Source: Naasia sp. SYSU D00948
GTDB lineage: Bacteria; Actinomycetota; Actinomycetes; Actinomycetales; Microbacteriaceae
Assembly (NCBI RefSeq): GCF_017916515.1
Contig: NZ_JAFMTA010000001.1
Span: 1,116,001 to 1,180,000 of the forward strand
Reading direction: 5' to 3'
Length of the DNA stretch: 64,000 nucleotides
Under the pieces are notes generated by a model. The model ran no database searches and was not told the origin of the DNA. It saw only the letters and a list, made by a program, of their open reading frames with translations. Positions 47,750 to 56,091 of this stretch are shown here, in pieces (position 1 is the stretch's first letter; each line of letters opens with the position of its first letter). A program made the translations under genes and the position numbers.

Positions 47750-48607
47750 TCAGCGGAGGGCGGCGTACCAGATCAGCAGGAGGGTGACCGGGAAGCCGAC
47801 CGCGTAGTTGAGCCACAGGAAGCGGCGCCACCCGGCGTTCGCGCGCTCGGCGTTCACATCCGTCACGCGCAGGAACGGGACCACGTTGAGCGCGTACGGG
47901 AGGGCGAGGACCGCGGCGAGCGGTCCCGGCCAGTCGGTGAGCAGGAGCAGCATGCCCGCGGCCAGGTAGGCGGCGAGCGCGAGCAGCACGGTCCGGCGGG
48001 CCCCGATGACCGTGGCGACCGACGCGATCCCGCCCGCGCGATCGGCCGCGACGTCCTGCACCGCCCCGAATGCGTGACTGGCGACGCCCCAGAGGAAGAA
48101 CGCCGCCAGGAGGGCGATCAGGGCCGGCGTCGACGCGGCTCCGGCGAGCGCGAGTCCGTACACCGCCGGGCTCACGAAGTGCGTGCTCGAGGTCACCGAG
48201 TCGAGGAAGGGCCGCTCCTTGAACCGGAGGACCGGCGCGCTGTAGGCGAGCACCGCGAACAGGCTGACGGCGAGCGCCACCCAGGAGGCCGGCCCGCCGA
48301 GGAGGACGAGGACGACGAGGAACGGCACGTTCGTCACGACGACCGCCCAGAGCGTCGCCCGGTGCAGGCGGCGGTCCAGCACGGCGCCCTCGACGCCGCC
48401 CTTCCGCGGGTTCCGCAGGTCGGACTCGTAGTCGAACACGTCGTTGATGCCGTACATCGCCAGGTTGTACGGGATGAGGAAGTACAGGGTGCCGACGATC
48501 ATCGCCGCGTCGACGCGGCCCGCGGTGAGGACGTATGCCGCGGCGAAGGGGTAGGCGGTGTTCACCCACGAGAGCGGGCGCGACGAGAGCAGCAGCGCCC
48601 TAAGCAC
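47750..48607 (-). CDS. crtEb: Lycopene elongase / UbiA-family prenyltransferase (C50 carotenoid synthesis)
   Basis: A 285-residue, about 8-TM UbiA-type prenyltransferase that adds C5 units to lycopene, giving flavuxanthin-type C50 carotenoids. The Asp-rich motif is NLAMYGINDVFDYESDLRNP (about residues 55-74) and the second is AFGAVQDVAADRAGGIASV (about residue 181). It is the last gene of the crt operon and overlaps the crtYf end by 8 bases (GTG at 48607). Position and sequence agree with CrtEb of Corynebacterium and Clavibacter. Confidence 0.92.
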   Translation of the reverse strand: MLRALLLSSRPLSWVNTAYPFAAAYVLTAGRVDAAMIVGTLYFLIPYNLAMYGINDVFDYESDLRNPRKGGVEGAVLDRRLHRATLWAVVVTNVPFLVVLVLLGGPASWVALAVSLFAVLAYSAPVLRFKERPFLDSVTSSTHFVSPAVYGLALAGAASTPALIALLAAFFLWGVASHAFGAVQDVAADRAGGIASVATVIGARRTVLLALAAYLAAGMLLLLTDWPGPLAAVLALPYALNVVPFLRVTDVNAERANAGWRRFLWLNYAVGFPVTLLLIWYAALR

Positions 48608-48917
48608 GCGCCCTCCGCAGGAGCACCCACAGCGAGGGCAGCGCGATCGCGGCGGCGACGGCGTACGCGAAGTCCTCGACGGGGGCGAGGCCGATGCGCA
48701 GGCCGCTGATCCGGTCCTCGGCGTAGTAGAAGATCCCGAGCCCGATGAGGACGTTGTCGAACACCGCGGTGAGGACGAGGACCACGGCGAGCGCGAGTCC
48801 GATCGCCGCACCGATCGGCGCCCTCCCCCTGCCGCGGCGCTTCGCCACCACCAGGGCCGCGACCAGCAGGGCGACGGGCAGGACGAGGAAGACGGCGTTG
48901 AGCAGCAGATAGGTCAC
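48600..48917 (-). CDS. crtYf: C50 carotenoid epsilon/gamma-cyclase subunit CrtYf
   Basis: A 105-residue membrane protein with three helices, one half of a heterodimeric lycopene-type cyclase that closes the ends of C50 carotenoids. The motif FDNVLIGLGIFYYAEDRISG, followed by GLRIGLAPVEDFAYAVAAA, contains the PVEDF stretch found in such subunits. The GTG at 48917 overlaps the crtYe stop (GTGA). It resembles the CrtYf/CarRA-type half-cyclases. Confidence 0.88.
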   Translation of the reverse strand: MTYLLLNAVFLVLPVALLVAALVVAKRRGRGRAPIGAAIGLALAVVLVLTAVFDNVLIGLGIFYYAEDRISGLRIGLAPVEDFAYAVAAAIALPSLWVLLRRARA

Positions 48918-49234
48918 CGCGTCCTCCTCTCGAGCAGCAGGGCGGCTCCCGCGAAGGCGTTCATGCTGACGTAGCAGAGCAGCGCCAGGAAGAAGACCTC
49001 CTCGAGCGGCAGCTCCGGGGCGAGCATCACGCCGGTGAGCAGGGGCGACCCGCCCCGGAAGAAGATCCCGAGGCCGATGCCCGCGAGGTCCCAGGCGAGG
49101 AAGAAGAGCATCCCGGCCACGAGCACGATCGCCGCCGTGCGGGCGTCCCTCGCGAAGAACAGCCGGAACCGGACATCGAGCAGGACCATGCAGGCGAGCG
49201 AGACGAGCAGCGCGGCGAGATACAGGACGCTCAC
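48914..49234 (-). CDS. crtYe: C50 carotenoid cyclase subunit CrtYe
   Basis: A 106-residue membrane protein with three helices that pairs with CrtYf. The motif APELPLEEVFFLALLCYVSM (about residues 73-92) carries the P-x-x-E-E pattern of these cyclases, and FLAWDLAGIGLGIFFRGGSP is also conserved. GTG start at 49234 overlaps the crtI stop (GTGA). The two-subunit form gives monocyclic or bicyclic C50 end groups. Confidence 0.88.
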   Translation of the reverse strand: MSVLYLAALLVSLACMVLLDVRFRLFFARDARTAAIVLVAGMLFFLAWDLAGIGLGIFFRGGSPLLTGVMLAPELPLEEVFFLALLCYVSMNAFAGAALLLERRTR

Positions 49235-50805
49235 GCCGGAGCCCCGAGCGGCTCCGGCAGGGGTCCGGCGGAGACGTCGCCGCGGAGGCGCTTGACCACG
49301 AGCTCGGCGCTGATGAGGCACATCGGCAGCCCGATGCCGGGGATCGTGGACCCGCCCGCGTAGACCAGACCGGTGACCCTCTTGCTGACGTTGCCGGCCC
49401 GGAAGAAGGCGCTCTGCCGCAGCGTGTGCGCCGGGCCCAGCGCACTCCCCCGCCACGCGCCGATGCGGTCGGCGAGGTCACCGGGGGCGATAGTGCGACG
49501 CAGCACGACGCGGGAGGCGAGGTCCGGGATGTCCGCCCAGCGGGCGATCTGCTCGAGCACGAGGTCGCCGAGGCGTTCCACCCGCTCGTCGCCGCCGTGG
49601 CCGATCGCGGGATCCGCGGGGACGGGGACCAGAACGAACACGTTCTCGTAGCCGGGCGGCGCGACCGACGGATCCGTCGCGCTCGGCTTGCAGACGTAGA
49701 GGGATGCCGGATCGGGAATGGACGGGTCGCGGCCGAAGATCGCGTCGAAGTTGGCCCGCCAGTCCTTGGCGAAGAGCAGCGTGTGGTGCCCGAGCCGAGG
49801 CAGCTCGCCCCGCACGCCGAGGTGCAGCAGGAGTGCGCCCGGGCCGGGCACCCGCCGACGCCACCAGGACTCCGGGTAGGTGCGCAGCTCCGGGGGAAGC
49901 AGCCGCGTCTCGACGGCATGGAGGTCGCACGCGGCGACGACGGTGCCCGCGGGGATCAGCTCCTCCCGGCCCTCGGCGTCCCGGACGCGGACGCCGATGA
50001 CGCTCGGGCGGGCGCGGCCGATCGGCTTCGTCACGATCTCGGTCACCCGGGCGGAGGTGCGGATCGTGACCCCCGCCGACTCGGCGAGGCCGGCGATCGT
50101 CTCGATCACCCGCACCAGCCCGCCCCGAGGGTATAGGACGCCGTCCTCGAGATCGAGGTGGCTCATGAGGTGGTACATGCTCGGCGTCGCGAACGGCGAG
50201 GAGCCGAGGAACACGGCCGGGTAGCCGAGCAGTTGGCGGAGCCGCGGATCGCGGAACCGCCGCGCGACGAACGCGTCCAGGGGCCGGGTCAGCAGCCCGA
50301 GCAGGCGGCCGAGCGAGCCGCGCACCTCACCCGAGAAGACGGGCCGGAGGTCCGCGAAGGTCGTGTAGAGGAAGCGCTCCTTGGCGAGGCGGTACACCTC
50401 GGCGGCCGAGTCGAGGTACTCCTCCAGGGCACGACCGGCACCGGGCTCCACGCTCTCGAACAGCGCGACGTTCTCCGCCCGGGTCGCCCCCACGCGGAGT
50501 CGCTCCGCCGGCTCACCGTCCCGGGGCTCGTAGAGGATGTCGTACCCGGGGTCGAGGCGCACCAGGTCGAGCTGCTCCTCGGCGCTGGTGCCCATCAAGC
50601 GGTAGAAGTGGTCGAACACCTCGGGCATCAGGTACCAGGACGGGCCCTCGTCGAACCGGAAGCCGTCGAGCTCGAGCATGCTCGCGCGTCCCCCGAGGCG
50701 GTCGCGCGCCTCGAGGAGCGTGACGTCGTACCCCTCCCGGGCGAGCAGGGCGGCCGTCGCGAGGCCGCTCACCCCTCCCCCGATGACGGCCGCGCGCTCC
50801 CTCAC
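49231..50805 (-). CDS. crtI: Phytoene desaturase
   Basis: A 524-residue FAD-dependent desaturase that converts phytoene to lycopene. The N-terminal FAD-binding motif is AAVIGGGVSGLATAALLARE (about residue 5), followed by RLGGRASMLELDGFRFDEGP (about residue 37). The C-terminal signature is GNVSKRVTGLVYAGGSTIPG (about residue 470). The start is GTG at 50805, overlapping crtB. It is membrane-associated through a central hydrophobic region. Confidence 0.95.
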   Translation of the reverse strand: MRERAAVIGGGVSGLATAALLAREGYDVTLLEARDRLGGRASMLELDGFRFDEGPSWYLMPEVFDHFYRLMGTSAEEQLDLVRLDPGYDILYEPRDGEPAERLRVGATRAENVALFESVEPGAGRALEEYLDSAAEVYRLAKERFLYTTFADLRPVFSGEVRGSLGRLLGLLTRPLDAFVARRFRDPRLRQLLGYPAVFLGSSPFATPSMYHLMSHLDLEDGVLYPRGGLVRVIETIAGLAESAGVTIRTSARVTEIVTKPIGRARPSVIGVRVRDAEGREELIPAGTVVAACDLHAVETRLLPPELRTYPESWWRRRVPGPGALLLHLGVRGELPRLGHHTLLFAKDWRANFDAIFGRDPSIPDPASLYVCKPSATDPSVAPPGYENVFVLVPVPADPAIGHGGDERVERLGDLVLEQIARWADIPDLASRVVLRRTIAPGDLADRIGAWRGSALGPAHTLRQSAFFRAGNVSKRVTGLVYAGGSTIPGIGLPMCLISAELVVKRLRGDVSAGPLPEPLGAPA

Positions 50806-51665
50806 GCTCGGCGTCCCGGTGCTGCGGCCAGGCTCGCCGCGAGGACACGGACCTTGACGAGCTGCGGAACGCTCACGCGCTCGGCCGCGATCAACGCGGC
50901 CGGCGTGCGGCGCAGCCGCCTCGACAGCTCCGCGAACAGCCCGTGCGCGGCGGCGACCGCCCGGCGATGCCGGCGCGGAAGCAGCGGGATCACCGAGGCG
51001 GCCTCCTCCAGGTCGCGGTCCAGGTCGTCGAGCAGGCGGTCCTTGGCGTCCTCGTCGAACTCGCTCACGCGCACCCCCGGGAAGTAGCTGCGGCCGAGCG
51101 CGCCGAAGTCGGCGGAGAGGTCGCGCAGGAAGTTGACCTTCTGGAACGCCGCGCCGAGCGCACGCGCTCCCCGCTCGAGCCGCTCGCGCTCCCGCGGCTC
51201 GCGGCCGTCGAGGAAGACGGCGAGGCACATGAGCCCGACCACCTCCGCGGACCCGTAGACGTAGGCCGCGAAGGACTCGTCCGTGTGCTCGGTGGCGCTG
51301 AGGTCGGCGCGCATGGACGCGAAGAACGGAGCCGTGAGATCGGTCCCGATGCCGGTGCGGCGCGCGGTGCGGGCGAAGGCGTGCACGATGAGGTTGACCG
51401 AGTAGCCGGTGCGCAGCGCCTGCTCCACGTCGGCTTCGAGCGCGTCGAGGTGCCGCGACACCTCGTCGAGGCCGAGACCGGCGGCCGACGCGACGCCGTC
51501 GACGATCTCGTCGGCGACCCGGACCAGCGCGTAGATGTTGCCGATGTCGATCCGGCTCCGCGAGCCGAGCAGTCGGGACGCCATCCCGAACGAGGTCGAG
51601 TAGCGCCGCAGGACGGTCCCTGCGGCGTCCTCGGCCGCCCGGTCGTAAAGCTCGAGCGGGGTCAC
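50802..51665 (-). CDS. crtB: Phytoene synthase
   Basis: A 287-residue head-to-head prenyl synthase condensing two GGPP to phytoene. The first Asp-rich motif is in ALVRVADEIVDGVASAAGLG (about residue 47), and the second is in FLRDLSADFGALGRSYFPGV (about residue 172). STSFGMASRLLGSRSRIDIG (about residue 23) is also typical. GTG at 51665 overlaps the crtE stop (GTGA). Confidence 0.95.
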   Translation of the reverse strand: MTPLELYDRAAEDAAGTVLRRYSTSFGMASRLLGSRSRIDIGNIYALVRVADEIVDGVASAAGLGLDEVSRHLDALEADVEQALRTGYSVNLIVHAFARTARRTGIGTDLTAPFFASMRADLSATEHTDESFAAYVYGSAEVVGLMCLAVFLDGREPRERERLERGARALGAAFQKVNFLRDLSADFGALGRSYFPGVRVSEFDEDAKDRLLDDLDRDLEEAASVIPLLPRRHRRAVAAAHGLFAELSRRLRRTPAALIAAERVSVPQLVKVRVLAASLAAAPGRRA

Positions 51666-52726
51666 CGGACGCGGTCCCGGGCTTCTGCCGCGAGCGGGGC
51701 GAGCCTCTCCGCCACGGGCGCCGGGAGGCGGTCCAGGGCGCGGAGCGCCTCCTCCGCCATCCGCGCCGCGAGGCCCCGCGTGAAGGTCTCGGCACCGCAC
51801 GCGGAGAGCGCGGCGCGGACCTGCTCGGCCTCCTCGGCAGCGAGGTCGGACTTGCCCAGGTACCGATGTATGCCCGGCCACGCATCCGTCGTCGCCGCGA
51901 AGGCGATCGGGACGGTCCGCTTGCCCTCGCGGAGGTCCCCGTGCGTGCTCTTGCCGGTCTCCCGCTCGTCCCCGAACACGCCGAGCAGGTCGTCCGTCGC
52001 CTGGTACGCGATGCCGAGGCTGCGGCCGAACTCGCCGAGCGCCCGCTGGTGGTGATCGGCCGCGCCCGCCAGCATCGCGCCGGCCTGCAGCGGCGCCTCG
52101 AACGTGTACACCGCGGTCTTCAGCCGCTCCATCTCGACGACCTCCTCCACGGTCGGGACCGTGGCCGAGATCGAGAAGTCGACGTCCATGAGCTCTCCGG
52201 CGGCCGACGAGAAGACGGCGTCGTCGAGGAGCCGCAGCATCCGCTCCCTCAGCCGAGGCGGGAGCCCGTCGTGGTCGATCACCCGATAGGCGCCCGTGAG
52301 CGCGAGGTCGCCGGCGATGATCGCGGTCGACATGCCGCGGTGCTCGGCGGTCGGGATCGGGATCCCCGCAGTCGTGGCGTCATCGCGGTAGTGGCCGGAG
52401 ACGTTGGTCGTCCCGCGACGCGTGAAGTCGCGGTCGATGACGTCGTCGTGGACGATGAGGGCCGTGTGCAGGAGCTCGAACGCGGCGGCGACATGCGCGG
52501 CCGCGTCGCCGTTCCTGCCCCCGAATCCCTCGTAGGCGTCGAGGACGAGCCGGGGACGGAGTCGCTTCCCGCCGACCGTGCTGCTCTCGAGCGTGGACCA
52601 CAGGGCGCCGTAGGCGGCACCGATCTCGCGTGCCCGTGCCCCGGCCAGTCTGAAGAAGCTCTCGAGGACGGCGTCCACCGCCTCGAGCCGGCCGGCGATG
52701 GCACCGGCCCCCGGGGACGCTTCCAC
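51662..52726 (-). CDS. crtE: Geranylgeranyl diphosphate synthase
   Basis: A 354-residue all-trans prenyl diphosphate synthase providing GGPP for carotenoids. The first Asp-rich motif is ALIVHDDVIDRDFTRRGTT (about residue 91) and the second is LGIAYQATDDLLGVFGDERE (about residue 230). KRLRPRLVLDAYEGF (about residue 57) supplies the basic IPP-binding residues. The GTG at 52726 is only 28 bases from the divergent idi ATG. It is the first gene of the crt operon. Confidence 0.94.
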   Translation of the reverse strand: MEASPGAGAIAGRLEAVDAVLESFFRLAGARAREIGAAYGALWSTLESSTVGGKRLRPRLVLDAYEGFGGRNGDAAAHVAAAFELLHTALIVHDDVIDRDFTRRGTTNVSGHYRDDATTAGIPIPTAEHRGMSTAIIAGDLALTGAYRVIDHDGLPPRLRERMLRLLDDAVFSSAAGELMDVDFSISATVPTVEEVVEMERLKTAVYTFEAPLQAGAMLAGAADHHQRALGEFGRSLGIAYQATDDLLGVFGDERETGKSTHGDLREGKRTVPIAFAATTDAWPGIHRYLGKSDLAAEEAEQVRAALSACGAETFTRGLAARMAEEALRALDRLPAPVAERLAPLAAEARDRVR

Positions 52727-52754
52727 CCGGTCAGTGTGACATACGGTGATCCAG

Positions 52755-53294
52755 ATGAATCCGATCGAGGAGCTCGTCGTCCTCGTCGACGACGAGGGGC
52801 GGCCCATCGGCGAGGCGCCGAAGAGCAGCGTCCACAGCGCCGAGACACCCCTGCACCTCGCCTTCTCCTGCCACGTCCGGGACGGGCGAGGCAAGATCCT
52901 CGTGACGCGTCGCGCGCTCTCCAAGCGCACCTGGCCGGGAGTGTGGACGAACTCGTTCTGCGGTCACCCCGCCCCCGGCGAGGACGTGACCGAGGCCGTG
53001 ATCCGCCGCGCTCGCCAGGAGCTCGGCATCGAGCTGGACGACCTCGAGCTGGTGCTGCCGCACTTCCGCTACCGCGCGGTCGACGCGTCCGGGGTCGTCG
53101 AGCACGAGCTGTGCCCGGTCTACGTGGCGCGCGTCCGCGGCGACGTCGAACCGGACCCGGCGGAGGTGGTCGAGTGGAAGTGGGTGGACGAGGCCCCGCT
53201 CACGCTCGCCGTGGAGAGCGCCGGATGGGCGTTCAGCCCCTGGCTGGCGCTTCAGCTGCCCGAGCTCGCGGCCGCCGCGGCGCGGAGGGGCTGA
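52755..53294 (+). CDS. idi: Isopentenyl-diphosphate delta-isomerase (type I)
   Basis: A 179-residue Nudix-fold enzyme that interconverts IPP and DMAPP. The pattern GVWTNSFCGHPAPGEDVTEA (about residues 59-78) carries the catalytic Cys and the Mn/Mg His, and VVEHELCPVYVARVRG supplies the E-x-E motif. The ATG at 52755 is preferred because a weak GGTGAT lies just upstream; a GTG at 52746 is an in-frame alternative. It is divergent from crtE and feeds the same pathway. Confidence 0.93.
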   Translation: MNPIEELVVLVDDEGRPIGEAPKSSVHSAETPLHLAFSCHVRDGRGKILVTRRALSKRTWPGVWTNSFCGHPAPGEDVTEAVIRRARQELGIELDDLELVLPHFRYRAVDASGVVEHELCPVYVARVRGDVEPDPAEVVEWKWVDEAPLTLAVESAGWAFSPWLALQLPELAAAAARRG

Positions 53295-53295
53295 C

Positions 53296-53901
53296 TCAGC
53301 CGCCCACCCTCCCGGCGTCCCGGACCGAGACGTCGGTGCGCAGGAAGTTGACGTGCGAGCGCGACGCCGTCGGTCCCCGCTGCCCGTGGTACCGGGACCC
53401 GTAGCGCCCGCTGCCGTAGGGGTGCTCGGCGGCGGAGGTCAGCCGGAAGAAGCAGAGCTGGCCGATCTTCATCCCGGGCCAGAGCTTGATCGGGAGCGTC
53501 GCCACGTTGCTGAGCTCGAGGGTCACGTGCCCCGAGAACCCGGGATCGATGAACCCCGCGGTCGAGTGCGTGAGCAGCCCGAGCCGCCCGAGCGAGCTCT
53601 TGCCCTCCAGCCGCGCGGCGATGTCGTCCGGCAGCGTCACGAGCTCGTACGTCGAGCCGAGGACGAACTCGCCCGGATGGAGGATGAACGCGGAGTCCGC
53701 CCTGGTCTCGACGAGCCGCGTGAGGTCCGGCTGGTCCTCGGCCGGGTCGATGTAGGGGTACTTGTGGTTGTCGAACAGCCGGAAGTACCGGTCGAGCCGC
53801 ACGTCGAAGCTCGAGGGCTGGAGCAGCTCCGGGTCGTGGGGATCCAGACCGATGCGCCCTGCGGCGATCTCCGAGCGGATGTCACGATCCGAGAGCAGCA
53901 C
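53296..53901 (-). CDS. dcd: dCTP deaminase
   Basis: A 201-residue trimeric deaminase (possibly bifunctional with dUTPase activity), converting dCTP to dUTP or dUMP. It starts [20 protein letters not shown], and the catalytic and substrate region includes [20 protein letters not shown] (about residues 109-128). [20 protein letters not shown] is characteristic. The GTG at 53901 has TAAGGT (53913-53908) as a -10 only 6 bases upstream, so the mRNA is probably leaderless. Confidence 0.94.
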   Translation of the reverse strand: MLLSDRDIRSEIAAGRIGLDPHDPELLQPSSFDVRLDRYFRLFDNHKYPYIDPAEDQPDLTRLVETRADSAFILHPGEFVLGSTYELVTLPDDIAARLEGKSSLGRLGLLTHSTAGFIDPGFSGHVTLELSNVATLPIKLWPGMKIGQLCFFRLTSAAEHPYGSGRYGSRYHGQRGPTASRSHVNFLRTDVSVRDAGRVGG

Positions 53902-53907
53902 ACGGTT

Positions 53908-53929
53908 ACCTTAGCCGCTCCCCTACAAT
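53908..53929. promoter_or_regulatory. Back-to-back promoters of dcd and tRNA-Gly
   Basis: On the minus strand, TAAGGT (53913-53908) fits a -10 for a leaderless dcd message. On the plus strand, TACAAT (53924-53929) fits a -10 for the tRNA that begins at 53959. The two -10 boxes are 10 bases apart. Confidence 0.55.
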
Positions 53930-53958
53930 GGAGGCCGTTGCGTCTGCGGGCGCACCAC

Positions 53959-54029
53959 GCGGGTGTAGTTCAATGGCAGAACTCCAGCTTCCCAAGCTGG
54001 TAGCGCGGGTTCGATTCCCGTCACCCGCT
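53959..54029 (+). tRNA. tRNA-Gly, anticodon CCC
   Basis: The 71-base sequence folds as a cloverleaf. The acceptor stem is GCGGGTG/CACCCGC, the anticodon stem is CCAGC/GCTGG around the loop TTCCCAA (anticodon CCC at 53991-53993), and the T loop is GTTCGATTC. CCA is not encoded. It lies between dcd and the nucleotide-sugar dehydrogenase gene. CCC reads GGG codons, frequent in this GC-rich genome. Confidence 0.95.
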
Positions 54030-54053
54030 CCGATTCCCTCGACCGCGGGAGCG

Positions 54054-55343
54054 TCAGAGCCGCTCCACGTGGGCACCGCGCAGCCGGTTCCGCGTGTCGA
54101 ACACGGTGATCGACGCGTTCTGCAGCCCCTCGTAGTCGATGTCGTCGTGGTCCGTCAGCAGGATCGCGAGGTCGTAGTCGGCGTAGTCGACGTCCTGCGG
54201 CGACACGCGCCGCACGTCCGCGGGCCAGTGGTGGTCCTCGACGTGCGTGTCGACGGCGGACAGGTCGGCCGCGTACTCGTGCAGGAGGTCCACCAGGTGA
54301 AGAGCGGGCGACTCGCGGATGTCCCCGGTGTTCCGCTTGTAGGCGAGACCGAGGAGCAGGACACGTGCGCCCCGCAGCGACCGCTCGGAGTCGTTGAGCA
54401 GCCGGCTCACCCGCTGCAGCACGTAGGCCGGCATGTTGTCGTTGACGTCGTTGGCGAGCTCGACGAAGCGGAAGTTCTTCCCCAGCTTCCGCCGAACCTG
54501 CCAGGAGAGGTAGCTCGGGTCGACCGGAAGGCAGTGCCCGCCGACTCCGGGGCCCGGGGTGAACTTCATGAAGCCGAACGGCTTGGTCGCGGCGGCGTCG
54601 ATCGACTCCCAGACGTTGACGCCGAGGGAGTTCGCGAAGACGGCCAGCTCGTTCACCAGCGCGATGTTGACGTGGCGGAAGGTGTTCTCGAGGAGCTTCG
54701 CCATCTCCGCCTCGCGGGGCGAGCTGACGGGCACGGTCGTGTCGACGAGCGACCCGTAGAACTCCTGCACCCGGGCGAGCGAGGCGGGATCCGTCCCGGA
54801 GACGATCTTCGGCGTCTCCCGCAGACCCCACTTGGTGTTGCCGGGGTCGATGCGCTCGGGGCTGTATCCGACGAACAGGTCGGTGCCGGTCGTGAGCCCC
54901 GATCCCTCCTCGAGGATCGGCACGAGGAGCTCCTGCGTGGTCCCCGGGTAGGTGGTGGACTCGAGGACCACCATGGCGCCGGCCTTCAGCAGCGGCGCGA
55001 GCGAGTGAGCGGCGCTCTCGATGAACGAGAGGTCCGGGAGGGTCTCCTTGAGCGGAGTCGGAACGGTGATCACCGCGACGTCGAAGCCGTCGGCGACGCT
55101 GTAGTCCGCCGTGGCCCGGTAGCGGCCCGACTCCAGCGCCGCCCGGAGCTGCTCGTCCGAGATGTCGTCGACGTGCGACGTGCCCGAGCCGATGGAGGAG
55201 ACCCTGCGCGGGTCCAGGTCGATGCCGACGACGTTGTAGCCGACTTCGACGGCCCGCATGGCCACGGGCAGGCCCACATAGCCCTGGCCGATCACGGCGA
55301 CCGTCGTGTCGCGCGGTTCAGCGGTCACAGTCTTCCCTTCCAT
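54054..55343 (-). CDS. Nucleotide-sugar dehydrogenase (UDP-GlcNAc/ManNAc 6-dehydrogenase type)
   Basis: A 429-residue NAD-dependent dehydrogenase oxidising the C6 of a UDP-sugar to an acid. Rossmann motif VAVIGQGYVGLPVAMRAVEV (about residue 14), the catalytic Cys loop GVGGHCLPVDPSYLSWQVRR (about residue 265) and KPFGFMKFTPGPGV are visible. The GGHCLPVDP form with Tyr-Leu-Ser is typical of the UDP-N-acetylhexosamine branch rather than UDP-glucose. The ATG at 55343 is chosen. It follows the deacetylase gene by 13 bases and belongs to one surface-polysaccharide operon. Confidence 0.9.
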   Translation of the reverse strand: MEGKTVTAEPRDTTVAVIGQGYVGLPVAMRAVEVGYNVVGIDLDPRRVSSIGSGTSHVDDISDEQLRAALESGRYRATADYSVADGFDVAVITVPTPLKETLPDLSFIESAAHSLAPLLKAGAMVVLESTTYPGTTQELLVPILEEGSGLTTGTDLFVGYSPERIDPGNTKWGLRETPKIVSGTDPASLARVQEFYGSLVDTTVPVSSPREAEMAKLLENTFRHVNIALVNELAVFANSLGVNVWESIDAAATKPFGFMKFTPGPGVGGHCLPVDPSYLSWQVRRKLGKNFRFVELANDVNDNMPAYVLQRVSRLLNDSERSLRGARVLLLGLAYKRNTGDIRESPALHLVDLLHEYAADLSAVDTHVEDHHWPADVRRVSPQDVDYADYDLAILLTDHDDIDYEGLQNASITVFDTRNRLRGAHVERL

Positions 55344-55356
55344 TCGATGTCCTTCT

Positions 55357-56091
55357 TCAGCGCCGGAACCAGAGCCCGCGCGTGACCGTTCCCGAGGCCA
55401 GAGCGTTCGACAGCGACGTCGCCCGCAACCCCAGACTTCCGTAGGCATCGAGGACGAGCCCGGCCAGCTGTCCCCGGTCGAGCTCGGGGCGGTTGCCGCC
55501 GTGCCCGCCGTCCTCGACCTCGGCGTAGCCGTCGTGGGAGAGCACGATCGCGCCGCGCTCCGCTCCCCGGAGGACCCGCCGCAGCCGCTCGTCGGTCGTC
55601 CCAGGCCGGGAGTCGGCGGCGCTCGGACCCCAGAGGACCGGCTCCAGCCCGGCCGACTGCACTGCGCGGAAGGAGGTGAGGGACTGGAGCCCGTACGGCG
55701 GACGCAGCCAGCGCACCTCACGGCCGACCGCGTCCTCGAGCTCGGCCTTCGCGCGGGCCGTGCGCTCGAGCACCTCCCGGTACGACATCCGGGAGATGGC
55801 CCGGTGGTCGATGCCGTGCAGGGCGACCTCGTGCCCCTCGGACACGACCTCGCGCAGGAGGGCCGGATACCGGCGCACCCGGGTCATCAGGACGAAGAAC
55901 GTCGCCCGAGCACCTCGCGACGCGAGGACCGGAAGTATGGCGTCCGTGCCGCCCGGCTCAGGGCCGTCGTCGTAGGTGAGGACGAACTCCGGATCCTCGG
56001 TGCGGACGGCGACGACGGAACCCAAGGGTCCCCCGTGCGAGCGGAGCCACCGACGGACGCCCGTCGGCACGAGTCGGGTGAGTGCGCTCAC
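55357..56091 (-). CDS. Polysaccharide deacetylase (NodB-homology, CE4)
   Basis: A 244-residue CE4 deacetylase removing acetyl groups from amino-sugar polymers. The catalytic Asp pair is in FVLTYDDGPEPGG (about residue 38), and the two zinc His are in VALHGIDHRAIS (about residue 90). The Arg/Pro loop RWLRPPYGLQSL is motif 3. No signal peptide is visible, so it may act on cytoplasmic lipid-linked intermediates or be exported otherwise. GTG start at 56091 overlaps the glycosyltransferase stop (GTGA). Confidence 0.87.
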   Translation of the reverse strand: MSALTRLVPTGVRRWLRSHGGPLGSVVAVRTEDPEFVLTYDDGPEPGGTDAILPVLASRGARATFFVLMTRVRRYPALLREVVSEGHEVALHGIDHRAISRMSYREVLERTARAKAELEDAVGREVRWLRPPYGLQSLTSFRAVQSAGLEPVLWGPSAADSRPGTTDERLRRVLRGAERGAIVLSHDGYAEVEDGGHGGNRPELDRGQLAGLVLDAYGSLGLRATSLSNALASGTVTRGLWFRR

